This document shows positions 59,515-64,000 of a stretch of 64,000 bases of DNA, piece after piece. The stretch is from Alphaproteobacteria bacterium (GTDB taxonomy: Bacteria > Pseudomonadota > Alphaproteobacteria > Caulobacterales > Aquidulcibacteraceae), in contig WGOB01000017.1 in the NCBI GenBank assembly GCA_016124255.1, forward strand, positions 1-64,000, read 5' to 3'. How positions within the stretch are numbered: the first letter of the stretch is position 1; the number at the start of each line of letters is the position of its first letter. Under the pieces are notes generated by a model that was not told the DNA's origin, made no database searches, and worked only from the letters and a program-made list of their open reading frames with translations. Made by a program: the position numbers and the translations under genes.

Positions 59515-60132
59515 ATGGCCGACAGCCTCGCCGTCCAGGACGGCAAACGAGAGCGCGCAAAGGCGGCCAACCGGGACGCGATCCTGAAGGCGGCGAAACG
59601 CGTGTTCGCCGAGATCGGCTACGAGACCGCCACGGTGCGCGACATCATCCGCGGCACCGATCTCGCCTCCGGCACGTTCTACAATTACTTCCGCTCGAAG
59701 GAGGAGGTGTTCGAGGCGCTGGCGGAAGATGGCGCGCGCCGCTTCCGCCCGGTGCTGCGCGCCGCGCGCGAAAGCGCGATAGATTTCGAGGATTACATCC
59801 GCCGCGCCATCAGCGGCTATTTCCAGTTCCTGATCGAAGAGCGCACCGCGGACGATGGCCGCCCGATCTACGAACTGGCGCCGCATTTCCGTACCGACAC
59901 CCCCGAAATGAAGGCAGTCTACGAAGAAGTGCGCCTTGGCCTTGAGGACGCCATCGCGCGCGGCCTCGCCCCGCCCGTGGACACCGATTATCTCGCGCGC
60001 GCCTGCATCGGGCTTGCGCAGGACGTCGGCGCCGCGATGCTGCAGCGCTCGCCGCCCGATCTGGACGCGGCCTCCGCGTTTGCGGCGCATTTCATCATCG
60101 GCGGCGTCAACGCCTTGCCGCGAAAGCGCTGA
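59515..60132 (+). CDS. TetR/AcrR family transcriptional regulator
   Basis: NRDAILKAAKRVFAEIGYETATVRDIIRGTDLASGTFYNYFRSKEEVFEAL. Confidence 0.95.
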   Translation: MADSLAVQDGKRERAKAANRDAILKAAKRVFAEIGYETATVRDIIRGTDLASGTFYNYFRSKEEVFEALAEDGARRFRPVLRAARESAIDFEDYIRRAISGYFQFLIEERTADDGRPIYELAPHFRTDTPEMKAVYEEVRLGLEDAIARGLAPPVDTDYLARACIGLAQDVGAAMLQRSPPDLDAASAFAAHFIIGGVNALPRKR

Positions 60133-60189
60133 GCCGCTTTAAGCGCTTCCTCGAACGCCCGCTACGCCAAAAGGATCCCTGGATACGCT

Positions 60190-61230
60190 ATGAACGTCCT
60201 GTTGCGCGCGCTCGCGCGCGCCATGGTCAAACGCTCGGACGCCGCGCTCATCAAGGCGTGCGGCGGCGCGCCGCGTGAAGCCGGCGGGCGCACACTCGAT
60301 CCGCGCTTTCAATACATGGAGCACCAGGCGCGCAAGCGCCCAGCGCCCGATCCGCTCACGCCCGAGGTCGCGCGCGCCCAGACGCGGCAGCTGGTGGAGC
60401 TTTTCGGCGCCCGGCGCGAACGCGGCGTCTCCGCAGAGCCGATCGCCATCCCGGCGGAGCTGGTGCGCTCGATCCCGGCGCGGCTCTATCTCCCCGCGGC
60501 GCGCAACACCGCGATGGGCGTGTTCGTCTACTACCATTTCGGCGGCGGCGTCGTCGGCGATCTCGATACCAGCGACGCATTCTGCTCGATCCTCGCGGGC
60601 GCGCTGGAAGGGGCGGTGCTGTCGGTCGATTATCGCCTGGCGCCGGAGCATCCCTGGCCCGCGGGACTGGAGGATGCGATCGCGGCGTATCGTTGGGCGG
60701 CTGCGAATCCGGACCGCTTCGGCGCCGCACGCGGACGCATCGCCGTCGGCGGCGATTCGATCGGCGGCAATTTCGCGGCGATCGTTGCGCAGGAAATGCA
60801 GCGCACGGACGGGCCGCGCCCGGATGCGCAGCTGCTCATCTATCCGGCCACGGATCTTGTTGCGGAGACGCCGTCCCTGGCCACCTATGCCGACGCGTTT
60901 CCGCTCACGCGCGCGACGATGGACTTCTTCATGTCGCACTATCTTCCCCACGATCAGGATCGCAGCGACCTGCGGCTCTCGCCCGCGCGCGCGCCCGACC
61001 TCGCCGGCCTGCCGCCCGCGTTCATCTACACCGCAGGCTTTGACCCGCTGGTCGATCAGGGCGCGGCCTATGCGCAAAAGCTCTCCAGCGCCGGAGTGGA
61101 GACGCGCTATCATTGCTTCGATGCGCTGGCGCACGGGTTCACGGCGTTCACCGGCGTCGTCCCCGCGGCGGATGTTGCGTGTCGGCGCATGGCCGGCGAG
61201 GTGGCGGAATTCTTGAGGCGGATCGGCTGA
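60190..61230 (+). CDS. Alpha/beta hydrolase (HSL-like lipase/esterase)
   Basis: YYHFGGGVVGDLDTSDAFCSILA; VDYRLAPEHPWPAGLEDAIAAYRW; VGGDSIGGNFAA. Confidence 0.92.
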   Translation: MNVLLRALARAMVKRSDAALIKACGGAPREAGGRTLDPRFQYMEHQARKRPAPDPLTPEVARAQTRQLVELFGARRERGVSAEPIAIPAELVRSIPARLYLPAARNTAMGVFVYYHFGGGVVGDLDTSDAFCSILAGALEGAVLSVDYRLAPEHPWPAGLEDAIAAYRWAAANPDRFGAARGRIAVGGDSIGGNFAAIVAQEMQRTDGPRPDAQLLIYPATDLVAETPSLATYADAFPLTRATMDFFMSHYLPHDQDRSDLRLSPARAPDLAGLPPAFIYTAGFDPLVDQGAAYAQKLSSAGVETRYHCFDALAHGFTAFTGVVPAADVACRRMAGEVAEFLRRIG

Positions 61231-62201
61231 TGCGGGCTCTGGTGTGCGAAGCGTTGAGCGATGATCTTTCCGGCGTCGCGGTTCGCGATGTCGCCACGCC
61301 CGATCCAGGGCCGGGCGAAGCGCTCATCCGGGTGCGCGCCGCGAGCGTGAACTTTCCCGACATGCTGATGTGCCAGGGCAAGTACCAGTTCCGCCCCGAT
61401 CCGCCGTTCACGCCGGGCATGGATATGGCGGGCGAGGTGGCCGCGCTCGGCGCCGGCGCCGACGGCCCCGCCATCGGCAGCGCCGTCTATGGCGGCGCGC
61501 GCCTCGGCGCGTTTGCTGACTACGCGCTCGCGCAGGCGTCTGCGCTGCACCTGAAGCCGGCGCATTTGTCGTTCGAAGAAGCGGCGGCGTTCCCCGCGGC
61601 CTCGCTGACGGCCTACGTCGCGCTGGTGCGGCGCGGCGATCTTCAGCGCGGCGAATGGCTCTTGGTGCACGGCGCCGCGGGCGGCGTCGGCTATGCCGCC
61701 GTGCAGTTGGGGATGCATCTCGGCGCGCGCGTGATCGCAACCGCGTCCAGCGAGGAGAAGCGCGCGTTTCTCGCGCGCAAGGGCGTTCCCCACGTGCTGG
61801 CGGCGACCGGCTTTCGCGACGCGGTCAAGGATCTCACCGGCGGCGCGGGCGCGGATGTGATCTACGATCCCGTCGGCGGCGACGTGTTCGACGAAAGCAT
61901 ACGCTGCATCGCCTTCAATGGCCGCCTGCTGGTGATCGGCTTCGCCGGCGGGCGGATTGCGACGGTCTCCACCAACATGCCGCTGATCAAGGGCTTCTCG
62001 GTCGTCGGGGCGCGCGCCGGCGAGTACGGGCGGCGCGATCCGGCGAAGGGCAGGGAAAACCTGGCCGCGATCGCCGCTCTCGCGGAAGCGGGCGCGCTCA
62101 AGCCGCATATCGGCGCGTCGTTCGCCTTGGAGGACGCGCGCGAGGCGCTCGTGCACATCCAAGAGCGCCGCGCCATCGGCAAGATCGTCGTGACGCCGTA
62201 G
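61230..62201 (+). CDS. NADPH:quinone oxidoreductase-like MDR protein
   Basis: VRAASVNFPDMLMCQGKYQFRPDPPFTPGMDMAGEV; LVHGAAGGVGYAAVQLGMHLGARVIATASSEEKR; overlaps preceding stop (TGATG). Confidence 0.93.
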   Translation: MRALVCEALSDDLSGVAVRDVATPDPGPGEALIRVRAASVNFPDMLMCQGKYQFRPDPPFTPGMDMAGEVAALGAGADGPAIGSAVYGGARLGAFADYALAQASALHLKPAHLSFEEAAAFPAASLTAYVALVRRGDLQRGEWLLVHGAAGGVGYAAVQLGMHLGARVIATASSEEKRAFLARKGVPHVLAATGFRDAVKDLTGGAGADVIYDPVGGDVFDESIRCIAFNGRLLVIGFAGGRIATVSTNMPLIKGFSVVGARAGEYGRRDPAKGRENLAAIAALAEAGALKPHIGASFALEDAREALVHIQERRAIGKIVVTP

Positions 62202-62207
62202 CGCGCG

Positions 62208-63077
62208 TCAGGGCTTGGGCGCCTCCGCCATGCGATGCACTTCGTAATTGAGCGCCGTCGGGTAGGGGATGTTGATGTCTTCGCGGTCGAACGCCTCTTT
62301 CACCGCTTTCGTGAGGTCGAGCTGCGCATCCCAGAAATCGTCCGTCTTGGTCCAGAAGCGAGTGAGGATGTCGACGGAGAAATCCCCGAGCTTGCGTACC
62401 TTGATGAACGGCGCCGGCTCCTTGAACACGCGCGCATCCGCCCCCAGCGTCTCTTGGATCACACGCATGGCCTTGCCGATGTCGGACTCGTACGAGATTG
62501 AGAACAGGAGATCGGTGCGGCGGGTGTCGTTGATCGTGTAATTGACGATCGGCGCGCCCCAGCAAAGGCCGTTCGGCAGCACCACGCGGATATTCTCCAG
62601 CGTCGTCAGTTCGGTGACGAAGAGCGAGATCTGATAGACCGTGCCCGTGCGCCCGCCCGTCTCCACGAAATCTCCGACGCGATAGGGGCGGAAGAACACC
62701 AGCATGACGCCCGCGGCGAGATTCGACAGCGTACCCTGCAGCGCAAGGCCGACCGCGAGGGCTGCAGCGCCCAGCACCGCGATGATCGACGTCGTCTGAA
62801 CGCCGAAACGGTTGAGCACCGCCACGACCACGAACGCCAGGATCGCGTAGCGCACGATCGACGAGAAGAACGAAGCCAGCGTCACGTCGAATCGCGGATG
62901 ACGGTTCGAGGCGCGCCGCACCGCCCCGGCGGCGATGCCGGCCACCCACATCCCCAGAATGAGGATGACGAGCGCCGCCACGACGTTGAGCGCGCCGTCG
63001 ATGATCGGCTTGGAATATTGGTCGAGCAGCGCGGGCCAGTCAGGCGGGAAGGTGAGGGCGTTCGTCTTCATCGTCAT
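62208..63077 (-). CDS. Small-conductance mechanosensitive channel (MscS family)
   Basis: LGAAALAVGLALQGTLSNLAAGVMLVFFRPYRVGDFVETGGRTGTVYQISLFVTELTTLENIRVVLPNG. Confidence 0.95.
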   Translation of the reverse strand: MTMKTNALTFPPDWPALLDQYSKPIIDGALNVVAALVILILGMWVAGIAAGAVRRASNRHPRFDVTLASFFSSIVRYAILAFVVVAVLNRFGVQTTSIIAVLGAAALAVGLALQGTLSNLAAGVMLVFFRPYRVGDFVETGGRTGTVYQISLFVTELTTLENIRVVLPNGLCWGAPIVNYTINDTRRTDLLFSISYESDIGKAMRVIQETLGADARVFKEPAPFIKVRKLGDFSVDILTRFWTKTDDFWDAQLDLTKAVKEAFDREDINIPYPTALNYEVHRMAEAPKP

Positions 63078-63119
63078 GCGGCATAGCGAAATTCGCCGCG
63101 CACGCCAAATGCGACGCCG

Positions 63120-64000
63120 TCACGCGCCTTCACTTGATGATTTATTGGAACGAAGCAGCGCTTCAAGCGTTTCTATCCGATCGGCCTCCGCGGCGGGCTT
63201 GTCCCAGCGGATGCGCGCAATCCGCGGAAACCGCATCGCAACGCCTGATTTGTGGCGCGTCGAGCGCGCAAGGCCCTCGAACGCGATCTCCAGCACGAGC
63301 CCGAAATCGGCGTCGGCGCGCACCGCGCGCACCGGGCCGAAGCGTTCCGTCTCGTTGTCGCGCACGAACTTGTCCAATTGCGCAAGCTCGGCGTCGGTGA
63401 ATCCGAAATACGCTTTGCCCACCGGCGTCAGCGCCGCGCCGCGCCAGACGCCGAAGGTGAAGTCGGAATAGAGCGAGCTGCGCTTGCCGTGGCCGCGCTG
63501 CGCGTACATCAGCACCGCGTCGATGCGGAAGGGATCGCGCTTCCACTTCCACCAGAGCCCGCGCGGTCGCCCGATCTCGTAGCGGCTGTCCCAGCGCTTG
63601 AGCATCAGGCCCTCCACGCCAGCAGGCGCGGCCCCCGCGCGCAGCGCGGCAAGCGCATCCCAATCCTGCGCGGCCAGCATCGGCGACAGATCAAGCCGCG
63701 GCGAGCGCGCCTCGGCGATGCGCATCTCCAGAAGCGCACGGCGGTCGCGGAACGGCAGCGCGCGCACGTCTTGGTCCCGGTCGGCGAGAATATCATAGGC
63801 GCGTACGAAAGCCGGAAAACGCGCGACGATCTTCGCATCGGGGCGTTTGCGATTGAGCCGCTGCTGGAGATCGTTGAAGCTGCCGAGCGCCTCGCCGTCG
63901 CGTACGAGAAGCTCGCCGTCGACAGCCCCGTCGATGGCGAGATGATCGATGAGATCAGGGAAAGCCGCGCTCACGTCCTCGCCATTGCGGGTGTAGAGCC
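63120..64000 (-). CDS. ATP-dependent DNA ligase, C-terminal part (runs off right edge)
   Basis: GLYTRNGEDVSAAFPDLIDHL.....DGELLVRDGEALGSFNDLQQRLNRK; GVEGLMLKRWDSRYEIGRPRGLWWKWKRDPFRIDAVLMYAQRGHGKRSSLYSDFTFGVW; resembles the 'cisplatin damage response' ligase type. Confidence 0.9.
   Translation of the reverse strand, partial: LYTRNGEDVSAAFPDLIDHLAIDGAVDGELLVRDGEALGSFNDLQQRLNRKRPDAKIVARFPAFVRAYDILADRDQDVRALPFRDRRALLEMRIAEARSPRLDLSPMLAAQDWDALAALRAGAAPAGVEGLMLKRWDSRYEIGRPRGLWWKWKRDPFRIDAVLMYAQRGHGKRSSLYSDFTFGVWRGAALTPVGKAYFGFTDAELAQLDKFVRDNETERFGPVRAVRADADFGLVLEIAFEGLARSTRHKSGVAMRFPRIARIRWDKPAAEADRIETLEALLRSNKSSSEGA

Overview
The window is a very GC-rich, densely coded bacterial chromosome segment, alphaproteobacterial in character (inferred from gene content and intergenic repeat style; no taxonomic search was run). 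Recognisable housekeeping genes include rpoD (partial), dnaG, carA, ettA, folD, nhaA, a CaCA-type antiporter, an SRAP/YedK homologue, msrC-like fRMsr, an MscS channel, and a partial ATP-dependent DNA ligase at the right edge. There are two tRNA genes, Ile2(CAU) and Ala(CGC). Many oxidoreductases, esterases, thioesterases and lipoproteins are also present. No rRNA, CRISPR array, transposase, integrase or reverse transcriptase was recognised. The most interesting parts are: (1) a divergent pair at 12.6-15.4 kb, made of a TIR-FGE/SUMF1 fusion and an M48-like membrane protein that appears to have lost all three zinc ligands and carries a DUF4189-like C-terminus; (2) a 44.9-56.2 kb block of mostly uncharacterised membrane proteins, lipoproteins and serine-hydrolase-like proteins, divergent from a class III cyclase-TM-FGE fusion; (3) GC-rich repeat motifs immediately 3' of both tRNA genes, and a ~93-nt intergenic repeat present twice. 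Coordinates are from manual reading plus the ORF track. Family names come from motif recognition, not database searches.
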